Shown: positions 42,194-52,599, counted from the first letter of the stretch. The stretch is DNA of 64,000 nt from Clostridia bacterium (GCA_017404065.1 JAFRDB010000106.1:1-64000); one strand, 5' to 3'. Translations and numbers: made by a program. Notes: generated from the sequence alone by a model not told the origin.

Positions 42194-44473
42194 TTATTTA
42201 TCGTCACATATAATTACCCTGATCCTACCGCCCTTGTCCTCGGACTTATCGTAGTAGCAGGTATATCTATAATTACCGCTTATCGCTTCATTGAGCGACA
42301 TCTCAAGAAACGTCGATAACTGTTGCCGCTTGTATACCCGTACTTTATCCATCAGCCGATATGTCTTTGTGCCTATCGTGGCAGTGGTCTGTGTCAGCTC
42401 ATCTAAGGCGCCGCTATAAGACATGAGTTTTGATGCATGCACCACCGTTTGACCGTCCGCCGTAAACTGAACCGGCGTACCGGTAACAAGATTAAACCTT
42501 GACGCTGTATAAACCGCGTTGTCTGACTGTATAGAATATGTATTATACATCGTTTCGCCGCTGTCCGATTGCTTCGAAGCTGATATTACCATACCGTAAT
42601 CAAACATATCTCCGGTTACATTTTGCAATATCATCTCATCTATCTGTCCGGCTGAGTTTGTGCTGTAATATACAACATTATTCGCGGCAAGCTCAATACC
42701 ATCAATTCGCTGCAGATATATCCTCGCATAGACCGCAACATTATTCCCGGCAAGCTTTGCGGTATCAATTATCTTTACATCCTCAGAAATACTCTTACCG
42801 CCGATCGTTCGCTTTGTAAAGTTCACATATCCGCTTAGTGAGTTCGCAGAGTTAAGCGAATTCACTATCGCCTTGCCATCCTTGAGCTGTATCCGCACAG
42901 CCTTGTTTACATAAATCCCGCGGTCATAGTCGGTGGGATAGGTGTATGCACTGCCGTCGGGAGTTACTACATCTACATAATAGCTCGTATATGTAGTGCC
43001 GTCAGATGCCGTGAACACCTTTCTGCCGCTGCCGGTTATGAACCCGATAACGGAGCCTGATGTGAGCATATTGCTTGACGCTACACCTGCGACCTTGTTT
43101 CCGTCCCGACCCATAAGAAGTGTTACCGTATCACCGTAGCTGAGCGTTCCGCTTGAGGAGAGATCATTGAAGGCCTCGACCCCCTCTACCTCGTATGTAA
43201 TGCCGGAAACCGTTATTTTTTGCGGTGAGTCTTTTGAAGGTATCGCGCTCTCATAAACACCTGTTATCTTTTTGCTGTACGCGAGCACCATATTCAACGT
43301 ATCGCTATAGTAGATTATATCATTTGCTACTATAGCGCTTTGTGATACCTCTGAGCCGTCACGCATTATCCTCGTGTTCGAATCGGTAATAAAGCTGCCC
43401 GCCCATGAGCCGGACTTCACCTTGAACGGTCCCTCAAGGCTGCTTTCACTGTAATTTATCCTGTCTATCTCGCCGGTTTCCTTGTACCTGATCTTGATTC
43501 GATCACCCATTTCCATTGAGGATCGGAGCGTACCGTAAGTATAGGAAACATTATCCTTGTAGCACGCTGTAGTATCGCTTATATCAAGCTGGACACGGTT
43601 TGAATTGTTACCTACCGGGTACGCAAGAATGGCATCGTTTAGTGTAGTATAGATAATATACTCCTTCACCGTAGTCAGCGTATCCGGCGCGAATACAAGA
43701 ACATACCTGCCGTCCTTTATTACCATATCGCCGCGGCTGCCCACATTATCAAAATCAAAGCTGCTCCGCACCCGGTATTTTCCTGCCGAGGTCGCTATCT
43801 CATCACTGTCAAGCGTAGTGTTCTCAGAGCTTGATGCCTCTATAGTGACATTTTCCTCAAACACGCAGTTGTGCACTGCTATCAGCTTTTCCTTTGTCAC
43901 CGATGCCTTCAGTTCTGTATCGAGCGTGTTGCACACGAGCCGCGCCACCTGCCGTCGCGTCAGCTCCATGCCGATCTCGCCTTCCATCCCCTCTGTCATT
44001 TCAAGATTATTAGCCATACCGACCTGTCCATAAGGGTAAGAAGCGCCGAAGTCATCATTTGTATAACCCAGAACCTTCAGCATCATATTTATTGCTTCCT
44101 CGTATTTAACGGTGCCGTCGGGTCTGAATGTACCGTCCATATATCCGTTTACAATGCCCGCCGAGACCGCTGCCTGTATATACGGAGCGCCCCAATACGA
44201 GCCCTTCACATCTGAGAATGGTGAGAAAGGCAAGCCTATTGCGACTGTATTTTTTTCACGTGATGACGCCACGGCTATCTTTGCCATCTCCGCGCGTGAG
44301 ACATAGCTGTCAAGCCTGTAATCACCGTTTTCGTCACCTATCATTATATTCAGCTCCGAGAGCAATGTCATCATATCGCCGTCTGTGCGGATAGCCGCCG
44401 CATCCGCGGATACAGAGGCCGCCACAGACAGCACCGCTACCGCAAACGCGGCGCATATCAGTTTTTTTATCAC
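42194..44473 (-). CDS. SLH-domain surface protein, 759 aa
   Basis: A signal peptide (MIKKLICAAFAVAVLSVAAS) precedes two to three SLH motifs (about 30-205): DGDYRLDSYVSRAEMAKIAV-like, FSDVKGSYWGAPYIQAAVSA with IVNGYMDGTFRPDGTVKYEE, and GMELTRRQVARLVCN. The remaining 550 residues are beta-rich with no enzyme motif, in the style of S-layer or cell-wall scaffold proteins. SLH at the N-terminus (the 12568-15015 protein has it at the C-terminus) suggests the rest projects outward. It could be a main S-layer-type protein, but that is inferred from layout only. Confidence 0.88.
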   Translation of the reverse strand: MIKKLICAAFAVAVLSVAASVSADAAAIRTDGDMMTLLSELNIMIGDENGDYRLDSYVSRAEMAKIAVASSREKNTVAIGLPFSPFSDVKGSYWGAPYIQAAVSAGIVNGYMDGTFRPDGTVKYEEAINMMLKVLGYTNDDFGASYPYGQVGMANNLEMTEGMEGEIGMELTRRQVARLVCNTLDTELKASVTKEKLIAVHNCVFEENVTIEASSSENTTLDSDEIATSAGKYRVRSSFDFDNVGSRGDMVIKDGRYVLVFAPDTLTTVKEYIIYTTLNDAILAYPVGNNSNRVQLDISDTTACYKDNVSYTYGTLRSSMEMGDRIKIRYKETGEIDRINYSESSLEGPFKVKSGSWAGSFITDSNTRIMRDGSEVSQSAIVANDIIYYSDTLNMVLAYSKKITGVYESAIPSKDSPQKITVSGITYEVEGVEAFNDLSSSGTLSYGDTVTLLMGRDGNKVAGVASSNMLTSGSVIGFITGSGRKVFTASDGTTYTSYYVDVVTPDGSAYTYPTDYDRGIYVNKAVRIQLKDGKAIVNSLNSANSLSGYVNFTKRTIGGKSISEDVKIIDTAKLAGNNVAVYARIYLQRIDGIELAANNVVYYSTNSAGQIDEMILQNVTGDMFDYGMVISASKQSDSGETMYNTYSIQSDNAVYTASRFNLVTGTPVQFTADGQTVVHASKLMSYSGALDELTQTTATIGTKTYRLMDKVRVYKRQQLSTFLEMSLNEAISGNYRYTCYYDKSEDKGGRIRVIICDDK

Positions 44474-44498
44474 AGTATTTACCTCCTGATTACTATAA

Positions 44499-44601
44499 GG
44501 TTGAGATAAAATCGTTCATATTGTGCATTTGAGCAAGCGAGTCTGTACTTTGTGTACGCGAGCTTGCGAAAATGTGCAAGACTGGGCGATTTTAGCCAAA
44601 C
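44499..44601. repeat. MITE-like palindromic element, copy 1
   Basis: About 103 bp, close to identical to the reverse complement of 61251-61352. Each copy is itself an imperfect palindrome with arms of about 40 bp (ends GGTTTGAGAT-like and GCCAAACC-like; inner GAGCAAGC and GCTTGCGAAAA words). Here it lies between the SLH gene and the FtsX-type permease gene. Confidence 0.75.
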
Positions 44602-45792
44602 TTAGTCACTTCTCAGTGCGTCAATTGGATTTAACTTTGCCGCCTTCCGCGCCGGCAGAAACCCGAACACAATGCCTATTCCCACAGACACACTAAAGGC
44701 AAGCATTATAGCACCGACAGACGGAGCAACACTCATATCAAGAAGCTTACCGGCAAGCATCGCAAACGAGCTGCCTATGATTATTCCGATCACACCGCCT
44801 ATACAGCTCACAACACCGGATTCCATAACAAACTGGCTCATTATATGCTTATGCTTTGCACCGAGAGACTTCCTTATACCGATCTCCCGCGTTCTCTCGC
44901 TTACCGATACGAGCATTATATTCATTATCCCTATTCCGCCGACAAGCAGCGAGATAGCCGCTATTGCGACAAGGAACATCTCCATCTTTCCGAGCATATC
45001 AGTCATGGTGTCTATCATTGATTTCATTGATGTCACACTGAAATAGTCACTGTCGCCTATCTTCTCCAGCATGAACGCCTCCAGCCGCGCCTTTGCCGCG
45101 TCTATATGCTCCTCATCTATCGCGTCCACTGTGTACGAACCGACCACCGTTGTGCCGTTCATCTGCATCGCGGTAGAGTACGGGATATACACAACATCAT
45201 CTGTTGACGACTGCTCTGAATCCGCATCCTCCTCCAGAACACCTATGACTGTAAACGGACTTCCGTTTATTCGCATAGTCTGACCTATCGCATCCTCACA
45301 CGAGCCGAAGAAATATACAGCCTGATATGAGCCAATGACCGCTGTGTTGAGCGATTTATCACAGTCTGCATAGCCTATAAATCTGCCGAACGCCACATCA
45401 AGCTTCTGTATGTTATAAAAATCCTCTGAAACCCCGTTGCAGGTGCTTGTTATCGTATCATCGCCGGAGGTCGGGAGCTTCAGCTCACCGGATACAACAA
45501 TCCTCGGTGTCATCCCCTTATACAGCTCCGGATTTTTGTCTATAAAATCATACATTTCGTCCGGCTCCACCTTCGTAGTAACCGCGCGTGTCATTATATT
45601 TGCCGTGAGCGAGGTCGTTCCGAAGCTGCTGAACATATCCGTTACCTCTCCGGTAAGACCGTTCATGAGCGAAACAAGTATTATCACTGCGGCAATTCCT
45701 ATGATTATACCGAGCATGGTGAGGAGTGATCTCACCTTATTGCTGATGATACTTGAAACCGCCATCTTAAAGCTCTTTGTAAGCCCCATCAA
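44602..45792 (-). CDS. MacB-like ABC transporter permease, 396 aa
   Basis: One N-terminal membrane helix (KVRSLLTMLGIIIGIAAVII), a large extracytoplasmic MacB core domain (about 50-265) and three C-terminal helices of the FtsX domain (starting MFLVAIAAISLLVGGIGIMN), with VSERTREIGIRKSLGAKHKH as the coupling segment. This is the permease of a MacAB-type tripartite-like exporter; in Gram-positives such systems export peptides or antibiotics, or signal envelope stress. It overlaps the ATPase gene by 4 bp. Confidence 0.92.
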   Translation of the reverse strand: MMGLTKSFKMAVSSIISNKVRSLLTMLGIIIGIAAVIILVSLMNGLTGEVTDMFSSFGTTSLTANIMTRAVTTKVEPDEMYDFIDKNPELYKGMTPRIVVSGELKLPTSGDDTITSTCNGVSEDFYNIQKLDVAFGRFIGYADCDKSLNTAVIGSYQAVYFFGSCEDAIGQTMRINGSPFTVIGVLEEDADSEQSSTDDVVYIPYSTAMQMNGTTVVGSYTVDAIDEEHIDAAKARLEAFMLEKIGDSDYFSVTSMKSMIDTMTDMLGKMEMFLVAIAAISLLVGGIGIMNIMLVSVSERTREIGIRKSLGAKHKHIMSQFVMESGVVSCIGGVIGIIIGSSFAMLAGKLLDMSVAPSVGAIMLAFSVSVGIGIVFGFLPARKAAKLNPIDALRSD

Positions 45793-46526
45793 TCCTCCTC
45801 CTCACTGCCGGCTGCCATCTGCCGCGCCACGATCCTGTCGCCCGATACAGGCCCGTCATAGACTATTCTGCCATCAGTTATACGCACTATCCTAAGCGCC
45901 TGCGCCGCTATGGAGTTATCATGCGTTATAAGTATTATCGTGTTGCCCTCACGGTTTAGCTGCTGCAGAAACAGCATAACATCACGCCCCGTGCGTGAAT
46001 CCAGCGCACCGGTAGGCTCATCGGCAAGTATTACCGACGGATCGCCGGCAAGAGCGCGCGCAATAGATACCCTCTGCTGCTGACCGCCCGAAAGCTGAGC
46101 AGGGTAGTTTGACGCCTTATCCGCAAGCCCTACCCTTTCAAGCGATGTCAATGCCCGCTCGCGCTGCTCACGGTCACTGCAGCCGGCATAAAGCAGTGGA
46201 AGCTCCACATTTTCAAGCACACTGAGCTTGGGTATGAGGTTGTACTGCTGGAATATAAAGCCCAGCATCTTATTACGCACCTCTGCAAGCTCATCGTTTG
46301 AATAGTTATTGATCTCTCTGCCGTTGAGCCTGTATATACCGCTCGTAGGCACATCAAGACAGCCGATAATGTTCATACAGGTCGATTTACCCGAACCGGA
46401 TGCGCCCACTATCGCCACAAACTCTCCCTGATCTATTGTAAGCGTAATTCCGTCGAGCGCACGCACCTCATTATCGCCCATTTTATATATCTTATATATG
46501 TTTTCAAGCTCTACCAAATGTGACAT
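45789..46526 (-). CDS. ABC transporter ATP-binding protein (MacB/LolD type), 245 aa
   Basis: Walker A GASGSGKST, Q-loop FIFQQYNLIPKLSVLENVEL, signature LSGGQQQR, Walker B VILADEPTGALD and the H-loop ITHD are all present. The sequence belongs to the mechanotransmission (LolD/MacB/FtsE) group. It powers the adjacent permease (44602) and works with the adaptor (46531). The gene is 4 bp from the adaptor gene and overlaps the permease, so all three are made together. Confidence 0.95.
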   Translation of the reverse strand: MSHLVELENIYKIYKMGDNEVRALDGITLTIDQGEFVAIVGASGSGKSTCMNIIGCLDVPTSGIYRLNGREINNYSNDELAEVRNKMLGFIFQQYNLIPKLSVLENVELPLLYAGCSDREQRERALTSLERVGLADKASNYPAQLSGGQQQRVSIARALAGDPSVILADEPTGALDSRTGRDVMLFLQQLNREGNTIILITHDNSIAAQALRIVRITDGRIVYDGPVSGDRIVARQMAAGSEEED

Positions 46527-46530
46527 AGCT

Positions 46531-48543
46531 TTACCTCATACCGCCCGGTCCTCCACCACTATAACCGCCTCTGTTGCCGCCATAGCCGCCCGGAGGTCCG
46601 CCGTAGCCGCCGCCATAGCTGCTGCGCGGCATCTGCTGCTGCTCGCCGGTGCCCTCTGCCTCAACTCCGGTAGGCTTAAGCGCGCCGCGTACCTCATCGC
46701 CCTCTTCAAGTCCCTGCTTTATCTCTATATACTCGGAATCTGTCGCTCCGGTCTTTACCTCAACGCTGTAGAAGCCCTCCGGTGCGCGATCCTTTTCATC
46801 CTTCTTCTCGCCCTTCATATACACGCGGCTGCCGCGCTGGACAGCCGAAACCGGTACTGCCACAACATCCTTTGCGCTCTCTACGGAAATTACGCAGTCC
46901 ACATTCATTCCCGGCAGCAGATCACCGTATTCGGTTATGGTTATCTCCACCGGATACACCGTAACACCGTTTTGTGAAGTTCCGTTTATTCCTACCTTTG
47001 TAACTTCACCATTAAACGTACCCTCAGCAGCATCGGCGGTTATATCCACCCTCTGCCCGACCTTAACATCCTGTATCTCGGACTCGTCAACCGAAAGCTC
47101 CACCTTCAGCACCGACATATCATATATGATTGCCATCGGCTCGTTTGTGCTGTTATTGTTCTGCTCCAGCTTATCTCCGGCTTTTTTGTTTTTGGTTATT
47201 ATCGTGCCGTCTATCGGTGCGGTTATCTCGTAATCCTCTAACTTCTTCTGTGCTGTTTCCAGTGAAAGCCTTGCATTATCTACCTCAAGCTTTGCCGCGG
47301 CAACAGAAGAATCAAGCGCGTATGTATCATTATCGACAACAAGCTGTGCAAGCTTTGTATAGGCGTCGTCAAGATCAAGCTGCGAGTTTTTAAAGCTCGA
47401 CTGCGCGTTTTTTAAAGAATTGGTGATATTATCCGATTCAATATAGCCTATGACCTGACCTGTGGTTATGAAGTCATTTTTGCTGAGATACAAACTTACA
47501 AGCCTGCCGCTGCTTTTCGCTGTCAGATAACCTTCATCATAGTTTTCAAATGTACCAAGATCGCTGCACGCTATACCATTTACCACCGCCGAAGCCCTTT
47601 CTCCGGCTGCAAGTCCGCCGGGGTTATCGACTGTTATCGTTGCATATCTGACTATCGCGTGTGCGTCCGTCGCCGTTGAAGCTCCCGAAACGCTCTCAAC
47701 GGTACCATACAGCTTATCACCCGTTGACGCAATGGTCAGCTCCGCTATGCTGCCGGAATAAATGCCTCCGCTCTCGGAATCATTAAACGGGATCTGTATC
47801 TTCAACCGTCTGTCATTATATATGCTCGCAAGCATTGTTCCGTCATTTACAAGACTGCCCTCCTTTACAAGGACCTCCCGAACTGTGCCTGTATAATTTG
47901 CTGTTATTGTCAGATTTGCAGCATCCGATTGTGCAGTACTGAGATTTCGTTTTGCGGTCTCAACGCTTTCGAGCGCCTTTGTTACCGCGTTCTGTGTGGT
48001 TTTTTTATTGTTGTTATTCGCCTCTATTGTGTTTGTCCGCTTTTTCACCGCATCCTCAAGCGCCTGATTTGCCTTGGTGAGCGCGTTACGCGAAGAGCTT
48101 ACCGAGCGCTGCGCATCCTCGGAGTCTATTTTATAAAGGAGCTGATCCTTTGTGACTATATCGCCCTCGCTGAAGGTATCCGATAATATCTCTCCGGTAA
48201 CAAGAGCGGTCACATTATATGTATCATTTGCCGCAAGCACTGATGAGCCGTCTACCGTTCTTATGATATCGCGCTTTTCTGCCTTTACCATATCATACCC
48301 GGCGTCACTGCTGCCCTTATGGTTAAGCTTAGGCACAACAATAAGCGCTGTAACTGCCAGCACAGCGCATCCTAACGGTATAAGGACCTTTTTTCTGAGC
48401 AGCTTTTCCGATACACGCGGAAATTTTTGAGATGTCTTATCCCTTAAGCCAATTAGCCTGTTTTTTATTCCGGACTTGCTTTTGCCGGACTTTTCTTCCG
48501 CCGGCTCCTGCACCTCTCGCTCCTCTATCCTGGTATCCTCCAT
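46531..48543 (-). CDS. MacA/HlyD-type adaptor of the ABC exporter, 670 aa
   Basis: A cytoplasmic Glu/Lys-rich start and one membrane helix (about 51-69: VLIPLGCAVLAVTALIVVP) precede lipoyl-like halves (VTALVTGEILSDTFSEGDIV and VREVLVKEGSLVNDG), a helical hairpin, a second biotin/lipoyl-like region (TAPIDGTIITKNKKAGDKLE) and beta-barrel domains. At 670 residues it is longer than usual because the hairpin-lipoyl unit seems to occur twice. The tail is Gly-rich (YGGGYGGPPGGYGG), probably disordered and surface-exposed. It links the MacB-like permease to the wall or to substrates. A strong promoter lies upstream. Confidence 0.9.
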   Translation of the reverse strand: MEDTRIEEREVQEPAEEKSGKSKSGIKNRLIGLRDKTSQKFPRVSEKLLRKKVLIPLGCAVLAVTALIVVPKLNHKGSSDAGYDMVKAEKRDIIRTVDGSSVLAANDTYNVTALVTGEILSDTFSEGDIVTKDQLLYKIDSEDAQRSVSSSRNALTKANQALEDAVKKRTNTIEANNNNKKTTQNAVTKALESVETAKRNLSTAQSDAANLTITANYTGTVREVLVKEGSLVNDGTMLASIYNDRRLKIQIPFNDSESGGIYSGSIAELTIASTGDKLYGTVESVSGASTATDAHAIVRYATITVDNPGGLAAGERASAVVNGIACSDLGTFENYDEGYLTAKSSGRLVSLYLSKNDFITTGQVIGYIESDNITNSLKNAQSSFKNSQLDLDDAYTKLAQLVVDNDTYALDSSVAAAKLEVDNARLSLETAQKKLEDYEITAPIDGTIITKNKKAGDKLEQNNNSTNEPMAIIYDMSVLKVELSVDESEIQDVKVGQRVDITADAAEGTFNGEVTKVGINGTSQNGVTVYPVEITITEYGDLLPGMNVDCVISVESAKDVVAVPVSAVQRGSRVYMKGEKKDEKDRAPEGFYSVEVKTGATDSEYIEIKQGLEEGDEVRGALKPTGVEAEGTGEQQQMPRSSYGGGYGGPPGGYGGNRGGYSGGGPGGMR

Positions 48544-48582
48544 TCACATATCCTCCCAAGAAACGAACCTATTCTATGTATA

Positions 48583-48611
48583 ATTATACACTATCAAAAA
48601 TATTTTTGCAA
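48583..48611 (-). promoter_or_regulatory. Sigma-A promoter of the MacAB-like operon
   Basis: On the minus strand TTGCAA (48606-48611) and TATAAT (48583-48588), 17 bp apart, about 40 bp before the adaptor gene. Confidence 0.7.
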
Positions 48612-48635
48612 TAATTCTTTCGTTCCTTTTATAGT

Positions 48636-50384
48636 TTATTCACATTTTGTTAATACATTCTCCGGCGATACATACACCGTGTTGTAGCCTTCATATATCA
48701 CCATACCCGGCTTTGCGCCGTTCGGCTTTTTCACATTCTTTATCCGTGTATAATCCACCGGCACCTGCGCGCTCTCCCGCGCCTTTGAATAGTATGCCGC
48801 AAGCTGCGCTGCCTCAAGCATCGTCCGGCGAGGCACCTCCTTATCCGTGCCGAGCTTTATTATCGTATGCGAACCGTGTATATCCTTCGTATGGAACCAC
48901 CAGTCGGAGTTGTTTGCAAACCGCAAGGTCAGCTGATCGTTCTGTGTATTGTTCCTGCCCACGTATATATCAAATCCGTCACTTGATATAAAATGCATGG
49001 GCTTTGATGTTTCCTTCTTCCGCTGCTTCGTCTCCTTGCGGCGCTGCTCCACATAGCCTTCGCGCATCAACTCCGCTCGTATCGCGCTTATATCCTCTGC
49101 CGATTCTGCATTTTGCGCCATAGCAAGAGTGCTTTCAATATAATCAAGATCCCCTCGGCACATCTTCATCTGCTTTACCGCCTCAACCTGAGCCACCTTC
49201 GCCTTGGTGTATTTTTTATAATATTTCTGCGCATTCTGCGATGGTGAAAGAGAGGGATCAAGCGCTATTTTTATTGTCCCTCCGGTCTCCGAGTAGAAAT
49301 TCTGCGCTTCAAGCTCGGTCATGCCGTCTGTCATACAATAGATATTTGCGGTTATAAGATCACCGTATATCTTATATTCCTCCGCCTTTTCCGCATCATC
49401 TATCGTTCGCTTTAATATATCAAGCTTTCTGGAAAGCCGCTCAATATTATTGCCGAGCAGTTTTGTAAGGTCCGCACTGCGCTGACGGAGCCGCTCATGC
49501 ATATCACGCTTTCTGTAGAAATCATCCACCAGCGCGTTCATACTGTCATAGTGCGTTATATCCGCAAGCCCCTCATACTGCTTTATATCGACAGATGAAA
49601 ATTCTATTATTCTGCCCGATCCATTATCCGTTATCATGCACGGTGAAAAACGTCCCCCGCGAACCGCCTCACCCATACGTATAACGGCAAGCTTAAGCGC
49701 GGCGGCACGATTGGTGTTGATCTGATTCGCTATGACATCTGTCGTGCCGAACACGGAATATATCAGCTCACGCGCCGTTAGCGGACTTATTCCCGCAACC
49801 GAGGCTATCAGCGCTTTTTCTGCTTTCTGCGGACGCGTAAGGTCAAGCTCATCATCAACGGAAAAATCTATAAGCGTCTGCCTGTCCTGTGCGGGCGGCG
49901 GCTCATACAAGCCGCCTGGCAATATCTCTCGTACCGAGCTTACAGACTCGTCAATACGCTTTACAGAATCTATTATCCTGCCGTTTTCATCGACCAGTAT
50001 TATATTTGAATGCCGCCCCATTATCTCAACTATAAGCTGCTTTGTGGTAAGCTCGCCAAGCTCGGTATAGCTTTCTATACCGAGCTTTACAACACGCTCA
50101 AAGCCGGGCTGTTCAACTGCCGTTATCCTTCCGCTTCCGATATGCTTCCTCAGCAGCATACAGAACAGCGGCGCAGTCTTTGGGTTCTTTTTCGTCTGTG
50201 CGGTGAGATGAATGCGCGGATGAGCCGGACTTGCCGAGATGACAAGCTTATAGCTATCATCTCTCGTCCTTATGTGTATCACTATCTCATCACGCTCAGG
50301 CTGATGTATTTTATCCACCCTTCCGCTGACAAGGCATTGAAGCTCCGTTACAAGTGCGCGTACTGCCGCTGCGTCAAGAGCCAT
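48636..50384 (-). CDS. rqcH: Rqc2/NFACT protein RqcH, 582 aa
   Basis: NFACT-N begins with ALDAAAVRALVTELQCLVSG and includes RVDKIHQPERDEIVIHI; the coiled-coil middle runs about 285-440, and NFACT-R has FISSDGFDIYVGRNNTQND and the hallmark DWWFHTKDIHGSHTII. Bacterial RqcH binds stalled 50S subunits and adds C-terminal alanine tails to nascent chains for ribosome rescue; the older name is fibronectin-binding protein. Length is normal. It lies 4 bp after pcrA and shares its transcript. Confidence 0.95.
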   Translation of the reverse strand: MALDAAAVRALVTELQCLVSGRVDKIHQPERDEIVIHIRTRDDSYKLVISASPAHPRIHLTAQTKKNPKTAPLFCMLLRKHIGSGRITAVEQPGFERVVKLGIESYTELGELTTKQLIVEIMGRHSNIILVDENGRIIDSVKRIDESVSSVREILPGGLYEPPPAQDRQTLIDFSVDDELDLTRPQKAEKALIASVAGISPLTARELIYSVFGTTDVIANQINTNRAAALKLAVIRMGEAVRGGRFSPCMITDNGSGRIIEFSSVDIKQYEGLADITHYDSMNALVDDFYRKRDMHERLRQRSADLTKLLGNNIERLSRKLDILKRTIDDAEKAEEYKIYGDLITANIYCMTDGMTELEAQNFYSETGGTIKIALDPSLSPSQNAQKYYKKYTKAKVAQVEAVKQMKMCRGDLDYIESTLAMAQNAESAEDISAIRAELMREGYVEQRRKETKQRKKETSKPMHFISSDGFDIYVGRNNTQNDQLTLRFANNSDWWFHTKDIHGSHTIIKLGTDKEVPRRTMLEAAQLAAYYSKARESAQVPVDYTRIKNVKKPNGAKPGMVIYEGYNTVYVSPENVLTKCE

Positions 50385-50388
50385 AATA

Positions 50389-52599
50389 TCACTCCTCTAC
50401 GATCTTCTCAAGCTTTGCGAACACCGCCATGAGCCGTTTGGTTCCGGCTGTGTCAAAATCTATCACAAGTATGGCATCATTACCGAAGCTCTGCGCCGAT
50501 ACAACAGTACCGTCACCAAACTTTCTGTGTCTCACACGGTCACCGGCAATGAACTGCACAAGCTCCTCTGCGGCGGCATCCTTCTTCTTTTTTTTATATT
50601 TATTCTCATTCTGCCATGCTTCAAACGAAATCCCGATCTTGCCGACCTGTTGCTGTATCCGGCTCAGCATCGGTCCGTCCGTCATCAGAAGCTCCTTCGG
50701 TATCTCCGCCAGAAATCTCGATTCCGGCGAGTATGAGCGTGTACCGTACCTGAACCGGCTCTCAGCGCGCGACAGGTAAAGCTTATCCTTTGCGCGGGTT
50801 ATTGCAACGTAACAGAGACGACGCTCCTCCTCCATCGCCTCCGGATCGATTTCTGAACGCATTCCGGGGAATACACCCTCCTCAAGACCTGTCACAAACA
50901 CGACCGGAAACTCCAGCCCTTTTGCGCTGTGCACAGTCATCAGCGTTACATAGTCATCATTCTCATCGTAGTCATCCGCATCGGAACGCAGCGTTATATT
51001 TTCCAAAAACTCTCCCAGTCCGCCCGTTGTCTCCGGTGCCTTTGCGAATTCTGCGACCGCATTCACAAATTCACTAAGGTTCTCTATCCTCGTTTGCGCT
51101 TCAATAGAGGTATCGTTTCTCAGCATATCCATGTATCCGCTGTCTTCGATCGTTCGCTTTACAAGCTCCACTATATCAAGCTCCGCCGCAAGCGCCCGAA
51201 GATTTTTTATCAGCGCAGTAAACGCCTTCAGTCTTATCGCCGCCGCGCCAAATTCCGGATATGTGTCGGCACTGTTTGCGATCTCAAAGAATCCTGCTCC
51301 GTTTGCCCGGGCAAGCTCGCTGAGCTTGTCCATTGTAGAAGCGCCTATCTTCCTCTTTGGCTCATTTATTATCCTTTGCAGGCTGAGATCATCGTTATAA
51401 TTATATATGAGTCTCAAATATGCGATTATGTCCATGATTTCTTTTCTGTCGTAAAACCTGAGTCCTGCAAGCACCTTATACGGAATGCGCTCGGACATCA
51501 GCACATCCTCAAAAGGCCGCGACTGCGCGTTCGTCCTGTATAATATCGCATAATCACCGTATCTGTCCGCGTTCTCATACCGCTTTTTTATTGCATTTAT
51601 TATAAACCGCGCCTCGTCGCTCTCGGTTGAACCGACTAACACCGAGATCTTTTCTCCGCCGTCACGGCACGTCCACAGGCTCTTGCCGAGCCTCTTTACG
51701 TTGTTGGCTATAACGCTGTTTGCCGCGTCAAGTATGATCTGCGTTGAGCGGTAGTTTTGCTCCAGCGGCACACGCTTAACATCTTTATAATCCTTTTCGA
51801 AATCTAAGATATTATTCACGTTTGCACCGCGGAATTTATATATACTCTGATCATCATCGCCCACCACGCACACGTTTCCGTATCCGGCGGCAAGCAGCTT
51901 TATCAGCTTATATTGCAGGTTATTCGTGTCCTGATACTCGTCAACAAGTATGTACTGGAACTGAGCCTGGTATTTTTCCGCAATTCCGGGATCGTTTTTA
52001 AGTATACGAACAGTAAGCATTATAAGGTCATCAAAATCAAGTGCGTTATTATGGATGAGCTTATTGCGATAGCGTTTATAAAGCGCCGCTATCGTAGCAG
52101 TCTGCCTGTCGCGCGGCGCTTCGCGCTCCATATCCTCCGGCAGCCACTCTTCATTTTTAGCATCGGAAATGACACGCAGAACATAATTTATCGGGTATTC
52201 CTTATCATCTACTTCCATTTCCTTCATGCATTCCTTCATAACCGTGCGCGAATCGGCGCTGTCATATATAACAAAATCCCTGCCGTAGCCTTCCGCCTCT
52301 ATATAGCGCCTGAGTATTCTCGCACACACTGAATGAAATGTGCCTACCCACATATCATTAACGCCGTTGCCGATGATCTTCTCTATCCTCGACTTCATCT
52401 CATTCGCCGCTTTGTTTGTAAACGTTATGGCAAGTATATTCCACGGCTGAGTATGCCTGGTCTGGAGTATATACGCTATGCGGTTGGCAAGCACTGTCGT
52501 CTTGCCGCTGCCCGCTCCCGCAAGCACCAGCACCGCGCCCTCGGTGGTCATTACCGCCTCACGCTGGCTGTCATTAAGCTTATCTAAATAACTGTACAT
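50389..52599 (-). CDS. pcrA: ATP-dependent DNA helicase PcrA/UvrD, 736 aa
   Basis: Superfamily 1A motifs are complete: Q-motif LNDSQREAVMTTEG, Walker A GAGSGKTT, motif Ia ITFTNKAANEMKSRI, motif II LVDEYQDTN, motif III GDDDQSIYKFRGAN, motif IV EQNYRSTQIIL, motif V VHSAKGLEFPVVFVTG and motif VI YVAITRAKDKLYLS. The C-terminus has a Tudor-like RNA-polymerase-binding segment (GDRVRHRKFGDGTVV). PcrA acts in nucleotide excision repair and removal of proteins from DNA. First gene of a pcrA-rqcH transcript. Confidence 0.97.
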   Translation of the reverse strand: MYSYLDKLNDSQREAVMTTEGAVLVLAGAGSGKTTVLANRIAYILQTRHTQPWNILAITFTNKAANEMKSRIEKIIGNGVNDMWVGTFHSVCARILRRYIEAEGYGRDFVIYDSADSRTVMKECMKEMEVDDKEYPINYVLRVISDAKNEEWLPEDMEREAPRDRQTATIAALYKRYRNKLIHNNALDFDDLIMLTVRILKNDPGIAEKYQAQFQYILVDEYQDTNNLQYKLIKLLAAGYGNVCVVGDDDQSIYKFRGANVNNILDFEKDYKDVKRVPLEQNYRSTQIILDAANSVIANNVKRLGKSLWTCRDGGEKISVLVGSTESDEARFIINAIKKRYENADRYGDYAILYRTNAQSRPFEDVLMSERIPYKVLAGLRFYDRKEIMDIIAYLRLIYNYNDDLSLQRIINEPKRKIGASTMDKLSELARANGAGFFEIANSADTYPEFGAAAIRLKAFTALIKNLRALAAELDIVELVKRTIEDSGYMDMLRNDTSIEAQTRIENLSEFVNAVAEFAKAPETTGGLGEFLENITLRSDADDYDENDDYVTLMTVHSAKGLEFPVVFVTGLEEGVFPGMRSEIDPEAMEEERRLCYVAITRAKDKLYLSRAESRFRYGTRSYSPESRFLAEIPKELLMTDGPMLSRIQQQVGKIGISFEAWQNENKYKKKKKDAAAEELVQFIAGDRVRHRKFGDGTVVSAQSFGNDAILVIDFDTAGTKRLMAVFAKLEKIVEE

